From contig JAYKKM010000217.1 of assembly GCA_035772405.1 (NCBI GenBank), forward strand, positions 521,001-585,000: a DNA stretch of 64,000 nucleotides. The letters are read 5' to 3'. The position numbers and the translations under genes were made by a program. This DNA is from Chrysogorgia sp. JL179-B06. Its lineage: Eukaryota > Cnidaria > Anthozoa > Scleralcyonacea > Chrysogorgiidae. This document shows positions 34,600-44,242 of this stretch, one piece after another (position 1 is the stretch's first letter; every line of letters begins with the position of its first letter). The notes beneath the pieces were generated by a model that saw only the letters and a list, made by a program, of their open reading frames with translations, was not told the DNA's origin and made no database searches.

Positions 34600-35143
34600 G
34601 AGAAATGCTGTGTAAATCTGGTTGTCACCAAGCACATGCTGGAACTGTTCAATTCAGAACAAATGTATGACTGTAATGACAGGCTCATACAGCGAAGAGA
34701 AATGACTCAGCCAAGAAAGATAAGGAGTATTGTATTTGTCACCTTGTACGGACAAAGGACTCAAAAGATTTATAATCGAAGTACTGCATGCAGCTCTTTT
34801 GTTGCCACAGAAATTTAGTTTTTTGTTGGCGGATTATTTATGCAATTTTATGATTTTTATTTATGATGTCATTCCGCTATTGAGTGTATCGTACCCATGA
34901 AACGTGTTGTATACAGCTGTCTTTGTCTTAAATGGTAACACCGCCAGAACAAATTCCTTCTTAGAAAACGTTTCATCATACATCCATGCACTTCCTTCAC
35001 TGCAAACCCATAATGCTCATACACTTTGCATTTCCCACATCGCTTTGTCAAACGACAACCGACGTTAGTCCCACGAACGGCATGGTATACCACAACCCTT
35101 TTAAACGAACCGTCTAACACCAATTGTTGAACACCATACTGTA
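34600..35143 (-). other. Unassigned minus-strand ORF 34869-35201 with Cys cluster
   Basis: The 110-residue frame begins within the foldback arm at 35.14-35.32 kb and contains GCRLTKRCGKCKVYEHYGF and WRCYHLRQRQLYTT. The Cys pattern suggests a zinc-binding element protein, but I do not recognise the family. 34600-34868 has nothing recognisable. Confidence 0.3.
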
Positions 35144-35317
35144 AAGCCTCTTTTCCAGTCATCGCAAAAACTGGTTCACAGCTCGCTGCGGGTACTTGCA
35201 TCTGATTAAAAACAACTCACAACGAGCAAACAAGCACTGCAAGTTCTTTTTAATTACATGCAAGTACTCGCAGCGAGCTGCAAACTAGTTTTTGCGATGA
35301 CTGGAAAAGAGGCTTTA
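35144..35317. repeat. Foldback: 66-bp inverted arms, 40-bp loop
   Basis: TAAAGCCTCTTTTCCAGTCA ... and its inverted copy ... TGACTGGAAAAGAGGCTTTA are nearly identical over about 66 bp (three or four differences), with CAGCTCGCTGCG inside each arm. One arm is the start of the unassigned minus-strand ORF, so the second arm looks like an inverted duplication of coding sequence. Confidence 0.85.
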
Positions 35318-35325
35318 GAGCCCTT

Positions 35326-35600
35326 AGACCAGTCTGCCAGCAGCTACCACCTGACACCGGTGGTAAGCAGCTGGTAGCACCTGCTACGAATTGCACCATT
35401 TACACCACTTACAAGGCCATACACTAAGACCCTTACCATTCTACCAACTGCTACCACCTGATACCAATTGCACCATTTACAAGCCCATACACTAAGACCC
35501 CATGGACCAGTCTACCACTTGCAACCACCTGACACAGGTTGCAACCAGCTGCTAGCACCTGCTACAATCTGACACAGCTGGTAGGCATCAAATAGTCAGT
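35326..35600. repeat. Complex tandem repeat (CTACCACCTGACAC type)
   Basis: CAGCTACCACCTGACACC, GCTACCACCTGATACCA and GCAACCACCTGACACAGG alternate with GCACCATTTACA (35392 and 35467, 75 bp apart) and CATACACTAAGACCC (two copies). Confidence 0.75.
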
Positions 35601-36845
35601 AATAACAAACCACCTGTAACAACTGGAAACCAATCTAAAGCAGCTGCTATCCAATGCCTATGTTGGACATATCTCAAGAGGGGTACAGTGTTTGAAATAA
35701 AATTAAAAACTTCCTCAGTTAGAAAGAGCAGCCCTACCAACCTTGATGAAGTAAGGTAAGGTCAATCTACCAAGGCGAAGTGCTCATAGAAGGCAGCTGG
35801 AGACCGTTTTGGCCTCAGTAGAGGTCAATGGAGGTTCTGTTGAAAACAACAGAAAGCCTGCCTTGGATGGGACGTTTGACACAATTCTGAAATATGGCAA
35901 TGAAGATGATTTTAGCCAATATTTAAGTGCACTAGGCATGTTTAAGAAGGGCTTCACAAGAATTGTGAAAAATCAAGCTGCTGATTATGAGAAAAGTGAG
36001 GATAATTTTATTCAATCACTCTCCCCACTGTATCCAGGAGGGATCATTCGCAAGATAAAGTATGTGCAGGCTAGATCTGCTCTTGTTATGAGAAACAATG
36101 GCAAGAAAACAAAAAAGGGTCACCTATCGAAAGAAAGAATTAAATTTGGATTGGGGTTCCTATTCCCAAACCACTTCCCTACAATGCCGTAATTTTAAAA
36201 ATCCAGGAACTTGATATAGGTGAGATAATTAGTCTTAGTGAAACTATTTGTGTTGACCTCCCTGAAGATGAGAAGGTTAATGGGGTCTACAGAGATTTAA
36301 AACAACTGCTCCTTGCCCTAAGTAAGTTCTATATTGAAACAGATTATGTTAGGAAAGAAAATGAGCTTGTATGGTTTGGAGAGCGGGAAGGTTCATTTAA
36401 AGTAGCTAACGGTGGGGATGGTGCACCTTTTTGAAAATGGGATGAGTCAATTTCATGGTTGGTGAGTTTTCTGAATGTTGGTTCAAGCGTTGCAAGTCCT
36501 AATGATAATTTTGGGGCCAATTGCAAGGAAGATCATAAGGTGGTAGAGTTATTCACAAAGCAGCTTGTGATCGACATGGAGAAAATTGAAAGCAAGAGGT
36601 CCGTACTTTATATGGAAATTAGTTTTTCATTTGAGCTAGTACCTTCTGATATGAAATTTACTGCCTTTCTTAATGGTAAACTCAATAATGCTGCAACCTA
36701 CTTTTCTAGCTTTGCTAATGTCTCTCAATCTGACTGTTCCTCACTTGGTGAAAAATTTGGACATCTAACTGTAAATGAAAGCCATGGAGACAATTAACGT
36801 TGCCAGGCAGGTAGCTCAGTTAAGAAGGGGCTGTCCAACAAGGTA

Positions 36846-36898
36846 AGGGGCCGTCGACAAATAGATTTCGTCCCGCAATCGCGGACTTGTTCCGCGAT
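36846..36898 (+). repeat. Left terminal inverted repeat of the 4.6 kb element
   Basis: 53 bp, about 94 percent identical to the inverted right end at 41420-41472. Confidence 0.85.
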
Positions 36899-37970
36899 AT
36901 TGTTGACCCCTTCTCCCCGGCCCCCCTACCATCGCGGACCGGTTGATAGTCAGGCCGTATACGAACAAACAGGATGACCATATTAAAACTGGGATTTTGC
37001 CAGCAAGATGCTCACTATACTGAACATTAATTATAAAAGCTATATTTATAAAAGATTTGTTCCAATGCGGACATATACAACGAATTACTATACAATATAT
37101 TTTTATATTATCAATCATGAAAATACACCAGAGGCGAGAGCAAGTATAAACCAGGGAAAAGTACTATTATAAAACATAAAATTCAATAAAAATATTTCTC
37201 CCTACTGTTGCGGTATTAAACTCTTAAAAATGAAACAAATACCTGAACTGTGTGATCCAAAACGGGGGCATTCAAATGTAAAATTAGATGTAAATCTTGC
37301 AAAGCGTGCATGAGACGAAATCCTGTAATTTTCGACCGCAATCAAATACTCGAGCGGTAGTGTTAACCTCGTTACTCGGTCGTATTTGAATCGGAATCTC
37401 CCGGAATCTTGTTTTCAAAGCAAGGAAACTACTAAACAGCAATTCATTTGGTTGCGTATATAAACTAATATTTGAAAAACTTCTGCATACACTAAAGTCG
37501 CAAAATTTAACAATATATATTTCATGCTTGCAATTTTATCGGGAGTGATCGGATGGGTTCGGACCACGTGTTTTATATATTTTGTGTTAGCCAAACGAGA
37601 ACGAAGACAGATAACCAATCAAAAAATTCATTTCGAAGCCTAGAGCGAGTGGAAGAACGTTTATAAGGGGAACCATGCAAAAATCAAGGAATATTTAGTT
37701 CTACAGGAGAACGAAAAAACATTTGTAAGGTAAACATAAAGAGCATTTTAAATTATTAAAAAATCTGGGTTGTCACAGTCAGTTGACTGTGTTATCGTAT
37801 CAATAATTAAAAGAAATATTAACTATTATTTTAACTGGGAAAACACGAATAAAAAGTGAGTTTTAATAATATTCGCACTATAACAATGCGATATAACACT
37901 ATGTGATAAAATAATAATATTATTAATACTTGGATACTGTCGCCTGGTCTTTCAATATATTAAATTTTTG
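36899..37970. other. Non-coding 5' part of the 4.6 kb element
   Basis: GC-rich start (CCCCGGCCCCCCTACC), then AT-rich sequence without supported coding. It probably holds the promoter region of the transposase gene. Confidence 0.4.
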
Positions 37971-37974
37971 ATGC

Positions 37975-40890
37975 CTGCAGATTCGATTCAACTGGAAAAC
38001 CTATTGAAGAAAAAGTAGACGAAATCCAAGACAAGGCGCTACCTGGTTTCTTCCAAACAAACAAAAACCCAGCACCGCTTTTGCAGCCATCGACACACAT
38101 GCTACCTTCAAGAAATCCAACAGTACCTGTACCACCAGAGCCAAATACCTACCGGTAGTAGAACAGCCACAAATCATGGAAAATAAAGCGGTTCCAGATT
38201 TCGTTTCCTTGAACAACAGTGATGCCAAGAAATCCTTGCGTGAAAATAATGAAAAGGAGCAAGTAATCGATTTCATCAAGCCTCGATGCCCAGATTTCAT
38301 TACTCAAGATGTATTGAATAATCGATCCTTCATGTCACATGTCCCATTCTTTGCCCAAAATAAAAGAGTTTGTAGTTACCGAAGATACGTACTCGTCAAA
38401 GCAAGTAAAAAAAGCAAGTAAAAAAAGCTAGCAAAACCGACTTGTCAAAAACAATCGACAAAATCAAAAGTACTATCCAAATCCTTGACGAAAAGCTGAA
38501 AGAAGCTAGTACTGCTGGGTACTGAGCGGTTGTGCATCGCAAGCACGGAGAAGCAGATAGTGTTAACACAGTGACGACAATTACATTAGAAATACGACAT
38601 TTAATCGAGACTAGCGATGTTCTTCGAAAGATGAGGAAACTACTTGCGCAGCAAACTCAGCGTAAACACAACACCCTGAAAGAAATCGGACAACCCGAAA
38701 CTATCTTACAATGGTTAAAATACCATGGCATTGTTCAAACAGCAACTGACTTCATCAAACAACAGTCGTTTGCAGCACATAATAGAAGACGCGAGAGTAC
38801 AGGAACGCGAAAAGGAGTCACCCTCAACGACTTGCAACAACATCTGCTAGACAACGTTCCTAGTCTCAAAGAACACGGAATTTCGCGAGATACCATTCAC
38901 CACTTGATGGTCGCCCCAAAGATGAGCAGCAGCAGCAGAGCCGATCGGTACAAAGGGCATATTGATGCAAAAGTTACTGCAAAGAAAAATGACTACCGAG
39001 AGGGAAGCGCAAATCAGCACTTTCTCTTTGCCAGAGTAAATTACCGCAAGGAGCTCTGTTCTATGTTTCATGATGAGGCGAGATTTTATTCATCGGACGA
39101 TATGAATAAACTCTGCATGGGTCCATCTCCACCTGTTTCAAGGTACCACCAACAGCATCATTTCTATATGCAAGACAACGCCCCAAATCTGTGGGATCAC
39201 GACTTTCCTAACCCAGGATACCTACTCACGTGACAAATGCAGTCGAAGAGAGCTGTATACGACAATCAAGGAGAAGACGATCTGTATAGTAGGGTTGATT
39301 TAAATGACTACTCAGAAGACCCTGACAGTGTCAATCTGGTAGAAGGTGCCATAACGGAGGAACGCTCGGTGCAACCAACTGACGAGGAATACCGGAACCA
39401 ACTGACAAGGAGAAATACCGGGACAAACTGAGTCGTCTTCACTACAAGAAAACCACCTATGGTCCTGCTGTACTTGTATTAAGAGCGGCTAAATTCACAT
39501 CGTCCAGCGGGCAGACGCATGCCAATGATCTGCTGCCTATCCTATCAACACAAGTGAAAGATGGAAAAACTGTGGCTTTCATTAAAGTCGACAACGGCAG
39601 CGACTGGAACGTTCGATCGGTAGTGAATTCACTCTAACTCTGCCGCTTGTGAAGGGACTCTGGTCTAGACATCCTTGCTGTGGTAAGCTATGCAGCAAAG
39701 TACTCCGCATATAACCAGATCGAGCATTTGTGTAGTCCAATGAGCAAGAAGCAGTCCTCAGTGATTCTGCCATCAATTCTTGAAGGGCAAAACAGTTCAC
39801 CATATCTGCAGATTGAATTGCAACAAGACGAGTTGACTTTGAAGGAAGCAGCGGTGTTCGATAGGGCGATGATGCTTATTAGAGATAAGTACTGGAATGA
39901 AGCAATGTTCAATGGCAACAAAGTCACCACAATCGTCAAACAGTGTTTAACAAAGGAAAGTGTGGAGCTTTTGTGAATATTTGCTTTCAATTTTCTATTT
40001 TGCAGATTCTTTCAGGTGCAGTCACGCACCTCCGTGGAAGTAAGGATGTTGTTTCCGAGTTGAGGTTCATGATGAAGCATGTTGACCGCAAATCAAACGA
40101 GATTGTGTTTGCCAAATGTGTGGATCCAGCATGTTCTTATTGTACCAATCAACCAGTTTGAGCATCAAAAATGTGGGACTTCCTGAAGCAACGGCAGTTC
40201 AAGTGGTCTAACCCAATACCAAGCACTACGCATCCAGGTCACTCTATGACTTTCTTGGAGGTATCACAGTTGGACGAGAAAGACCTTCCAACAGGTTTAT
40301 AGTGCATAAGGTTTGTGCATGGTTGTGATTTACCACAGGCTATATATATATATATATATATATTCGTAAATTTATTTCTACCTTGTTTATAGGAAGCTCT
40401 GATCCAATATGGAAAAAGACACACAGGTGCAACTTTATTGACAAATCGAAGGGAGAGTCCAGGAGATGTGGTCTTGTATTGCCATAAAAAAAACAAGTTG
40501 ACTGCACACAAAGCCCAAACTAATCACTTGCAATGGAAGCGGAAAACAGACGAATCTTCCAAGGTGGCAGCTAGTGAGCCAAAGCAGTTGAGACTAGAAG
40601 ATGCTTTCCTACATTCATCTTGTCAAAAGGATGATTTAGTTGATGATGACGAGGAAGAACAGGATATTTGCAATTTGTGTAAGAAAATGGGAAACTTCTT
40701 CATCTTGTGCACCTTGTAATTCGTTTAATACATTTGTTACGTCCAATTCATTTTGAATATTAATTCTTTATAAGTAGAGCTTGGAGGCATTTCCTCTTTT
40801 GTTATTCTGATTCCAGGTCTTAAGAAAGACGTGGATGACTGGGTACAATGCGAAAGGGAATCATGCCAAAAATGGTACCACATCCATTGT
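37975..40890 (+). pseudogene. DDE-like transposase with C-terminal PHD-like finger
   Basis: From about 37980 a polar N-terminal region (FFQTNKNPAPLLQ; DFIKPRCPDFITQ). The main frame 38532-39233 contains TVTTITLEIRHLIE, NDLQQHLLDNVPSLKEHGIS, RDTIHHLMVAPK, RYKGHIDAKV, NQHFLFARVNYRKELCSMFH, the acidic DEARFYSSDDMNKLCMGP and HDFPNPGYLL. Shifted frames follow: LHYKKTTYGPAVLVLRAAKF, THANDLLPILSTQV, VAFIKVDNGSDWN (second catalytic-type Asp), VVSYAAKYSAYNQIEHL (N-x-I-E-H, like the NPIE motif of IS630/Tc1-type enzymes). From 40.43 kb come a basic tail and DICNLCKKMG, then an intron-like GTAATTCG ... TTCCAG gap to KKDVDDWVQCERESCQKWYH at about 40.82 kb, together a PHD-finger pattern. Several shifts; a (TA)n lies at 40340-40362. 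Confidence 0.65.
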
Positions 40891-41419
40891 GTGAGCGAAA
40901 CATGGCAAAATAATTTTATAGTTGTTAATAATTTATGGTTTTGTTGTAATTAGAGTTTTAGATTGATTTCAACAGAAAAAACTGTTATATCACGAACAGA
41001 TAACGAAAAACGTGAAATAATGACATTTGCATGCACCTCCTGAGTCCTGATTTATATAAAACGGAGCAGGTTTATATAAAACGGCCTATTTCGTTTAAAC
41101 GTTTATATCAGTCGCTATATCAGGTGCGTTTAAAACATTCAATATTAAAAATAGTTCAATGAGTATGAGATTCTTTGTTTAAACAAACAGCTGTATTAAA
41201 TATAGGAGTTCGTGCCCAGGTCCCCAGGAAACCTCGCGCCAAACTTACTGTCGAGTCTGCACTACAAAGGTCAGCTGTGTTATTCTTCCTTGCAGTTGCC
41301 TTGCTAAATTCCTTGCTTTGGTAAGTATTAAATAATGTGCAATATCTTCTACACAAACACTATTAATAGTCAGATTTCGTCCCAATTTTCATTTTAATCG
41401 CGGATTCAAGGCTAACCCC

Positions 41420-41472
41420 ATCGCGAAACAAGTCCGCGATTGCGGGACGAAATCTATTTGTTGACAGCCCCT
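41420..41472 (-). repeat. Right terminal inverted repeat of the 4.6 kb element
   Basis: Inverted copy of 36846-36898. Confidence 0.85.
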
Positions 41473-42142
41473 AACTGTTAAGACTAATAGGAGTAAAGTT
41501 ACCAAATTTATTCCTCTCATTGGTAAGCTTTGTGATTTAAAGCATTTACATGCATTACTTCTTACGGTTGTTCTTTCAATTAGTTCCTTACCTGCAAACC
41601 TAAACAGCATTTCTGAGTTGCCTCACTCCTGTCCAATGACAAGGTATTTGGAGGCTATGGAACGAGGTCAAGGCTAAGCAGTTAAAGAAACAGCTAACAA
41701 AGTGGCTGATTGATGACTGGGCAAGGAAGGACTCAAAATTAATTTTACATGGCTTTATGTAATTGGTGGATGCAACCAGAGGACATTCTACTTATTTAAG
41801 CTAAACTTATTTTTTTGTCTTGTTGCAGTCAAGCTGAGAGATTGTGTTGCAGATTTCTCCAATTTCTCCATGTATGAAGAAACGCTTCTGAAGCTTCCAC
41901 ATTTAGTTCATGATTACTTCACTGCTATGGTTCTGTTTAGTGGTCACCATAGTATTAATTTGATGACTGTGTGGAGCATTGTCCACTTAAAGTGGTTATA
42001 TGATAAATATGGGACAGGTTTAGGCATTAATACCATGCAGGGAAGGAAAGCCAAACATGTACAAATAGCAAGCTATGCCAAGAATAGTCTCTATAAGCAG
42101 CGTTGGTTTCATGTCTTTAGACATGAATACATAGTAAGCTAT

Positions 42143-42812
42143 TAGTCCAGTCAATCTACCTGAAATATAGGTACAACTTCAAACAAATTGCAAAATAAAT
42201 GGTTTTAGCTTTCTCAGTACCTTGATACATTCAGAAATCACATACCAAAAGTCCCGAGAAATCAACTTAGTGGAAAGTTCAGAAAATCCGGGTTTTCTTA
42301 CAATTTAACTACAAAAGCACTATCCTTTAAAAAAAGTGAAATTTCAAGTTCACTTTTACCAAATATCACCTATGTCGTTAGAGAGTTCTCAAAAAACCAT
42401 ATGAAGGACATTTATGCGGGTAGTACAATTTTCCATTCCGATTTTGAATTACGTAAGGTTAAACCTGCTAAAAAACAGAATTTTGTTGCATTTTCCACTT
42501 TTCTTGAGCGAATAACTCAAAATGGGCTTAGAAAATTGTACTATCCGCTTAAATGTCCTTCATATAGCTTTTTGAGAACTTTCTAAAGACATAGGTAATA
42601 TTTGCTAAACGTGAACTTGAAATTTCACCTTTTTTAAAGAATAGTGCTTTTGTAGGTAAATTGTAAGAAAAACTTGATTTTTTTAAACTTTCCACTAGGT
42701 TGATTTCTAGGGACTTTTGGTATGTTATTTCTGAATGTATCAAGGTAATGAAAAAGCTAAAATCATTTATTTTGCAATTTGTTTGATGTTAAACCGTAGA
42801 TTGACTGGACTA
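42143..42812. mobile_element. Large foldback element (arms about 290 bp)
   Basis: The left arm starts TAGTCCAGTCAATCTACCTG and the right arm ends in its inverse (TAGATTGACTGGACTA). The arms stay alignable inwards: CAAATTGCAAAATAAATGG, CCTTGATACATTCAGAAATC, AAGTCCCGAGAAATCAAC, GTGAAATTTCAAGTTCAC, CATATGAAGGACATTTATGC, with a loop of about 95 bp near 42436-42530. Both arms encode only mirror-image pseudo-ORFs (42401-42586 and 42549-42743). It inserted next to the last block of the repetitive gene. Confidence 0.9.
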
Positions 42813-43290
42813 TATGGCATCATTGTTAGTGTAGCATCAGGCACCAAACTCTCTTATATCTCCTTGTGTGATCAAGGATACTCTTCACTATTGTTATTGT
42901 GTGATTTTGTGAAGGGAGCTAACCAGGAGCTGTTTTTACTCTAGTCATGATTTAATGAGTGAGATTAAGATGTCTGTAGCTGAGGGTAAAACAACCAAAC
43001 AATGCTTAAAATATGTCAAAGAGTATCCAGGAAATAATGCAGGCTTTCTGAAATAATTGGCGAAGTTTAAGTTGCAGGGTCATGGGGGCCTTTTCTATTT
43101 TCAGCCTAGCTGAGATGTCACGGCTTGTGTGTGACTGGGATCTAGGTTACCTGACAGGGCGAGCTTGTCTAGTACCCAGACATGCAAGTCAAAGCACTGT
43201 AAAGTGTAACAAAGTTTAAAACTCTGACAATCATGTTTACATTGATTGAGAAATCCAGCCCAAGTAACTGAGATCCCCAAGGGCTTTTTC

Positions 43291-43826
43291 ATCGATTCAA
43301 GCAAGACAAAGCGAACAATACAAATTTATATAAACCAGGACCAAGTCTTCCTGACAACATACTAGCATTGATTAAGCCGATTTATGCTAGACTCAGTACT
43401 GATAATTTGTTGAGAAAATGTCTTGATGGAAAAACCCAGAATCAGAACGAGTCGCTGAACGGCATGATTTGGAATAAAGTACCGAAAGGTGTTTTTGTTG
43501 GTGCCGATGTGCTAGATTTTGGTGTTTATGATGCTGTTGCACATTTCAATGTGGGTTCCAAGGCTTCAGAGGATATTCTTACAGAGCTAGGTTTGGAACC
43601 AGGACATTACTTTGAGGAAGGAGTTAGAAAGGCAAATGAAATACGGATCAAGAAGGCTAACCATCGAAATGACACGGAAATCAAGAAAAGAAGGAAAGTG
43701 TTACGGGGCCAGAAAAAGAAGAAAGATGACAAAACAAAAGAGAAAAGGAGGGTCCCACATATGAGGCAGGAGGTTTCTGAAGTGGTAACTATTAATAATC
43801 AACTGTTTATAGCCATTATACAGTGA
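43291..43826 (+). pseudogene. Mutator-like transposase, C-terminal part
   Basis: The frame reads FKQDKANNTNLYKPGPSLPD, then LALIKPIYARLSTDNLLRKC, GKTQNQNESLNGMIWNKVPK, FVGADVLDFGVYDAVAHFNV, ELGLEPGHYFEEG and a Lys/Arg-rich tail (KKRRKVLRGQKKKK), stop at 43826. This is the conserved end of the Mutator-like transposase family recognised at 23.7 kb and 28-30 kb. No upstream core is recognisable at 42.8-43.29 kb; minus ORF 43101-43304 is not supported. An AATAAA lies about 20 bp after the stop region. Confidence 0.75.
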
Positions 43827-44242
43827 TTATCTTGTAAATAAACTAAATATTTTATTTTAAAGCCGTTTTTCTCAAATTACCGAAAACGTGTAATTAACAA
43901 TATTGCGCGCAGGATATCTTAAGAAGAATTAAAGCTATCTTGATGAAATTTTCAGGGCTTACTCTATATAACCTGCCCTAGGAGATAAAGTAAAATAATT
44001 ACCCTATCTTCAATAATTTTGAAATAGTAATATCTTAAGTGACGATAGTGATGTTCATTTTTAATATTCATGGCGTAAAACATTTATTATAACACATGCT
44101 AACATTAATACTTTTTTAGTAATCATGCTTACTATTAATATTATTGGGGTATTTTATCTTGGTAACCATGGGAACAATTTCTTCCAACTACACCTTTTTT
44201 TGGTCAGGGTACCTAGCCCAACAACATACTAAAAGAAGTGTT
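43827..44242. other. Spacer, nothing recognised
   Basis: AT-rich, without supported features beyond the probable 3' end of the preceding gene. Confidence 0.4.

Larger units (their letters stand above)
36826..41476 (+). mobile_element. 4.6 kb TIR element encoding a DDE-like transposase with PHD-like finger
   Basis: The inverted ends match over 53 bp: AGGGGCCGTCGACAAATAGA at 36846 and, inverted, AGGGGCTGTCAACAAATAGA ending at 41472; both continue TTTCGTCCCGCAATCGCGGA and CTTGTT(C/T)CGCGAT. The left end has an extra partial copy of the terminus at 36826 (AGGGGCTGTCCAAC). GTTAAGA flanks both sides (36819-36825 and 41477-41483), a candidate 7-bp target duplication. The host gene reads up to one side and resumes on the other. 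Confidence 0.75.
35809..42140 (+). pseudogene. Repetitive-family gene interrupted by a 4.6 kb TIR element
   Basis: The N-terminal part (35809-36797) reads FIQSLSPLYPGGIIRKIKY, GHLSKERIKFGLG, then in a shifted frame ELDIGEIISLSET, GVYRDLKQLLLALSKFYI, GSFKVANGGDGAPF followed by a stop at 36432, then WLVSFLNVGSSVASPNDNFG and SFELVPSDMKFTAFLNG. After the inserted element the gene resumes at about 41480 (TKFIPLIGKL, YLEAMERVKAKQLKKQLTKW in shifted frames) and 41830-42140 (KLRDCVADFSNFSMYEETLL, MFDKYG-like YDKYGTGLGINTMQGRKAKH, YKQRWFHVFRHEYI). I remember this block order from an unnamed, high-copy cnidarian protein. A 670-bp foldback cuts it at 42143. Enzyme class unknown. Confidence 0.6.

Noticed and set aside
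35326..35600. CRISPR-like array
   Set aside because: Units are irregular, there are no unique spacers of constant length, and the context is eukaryotic.
42401..42743. Two ORFs at 42401-42586 (+) and 42549-42743 (-)
   Set aside because: They are mirror images within the foldback arms, so not independent genes.
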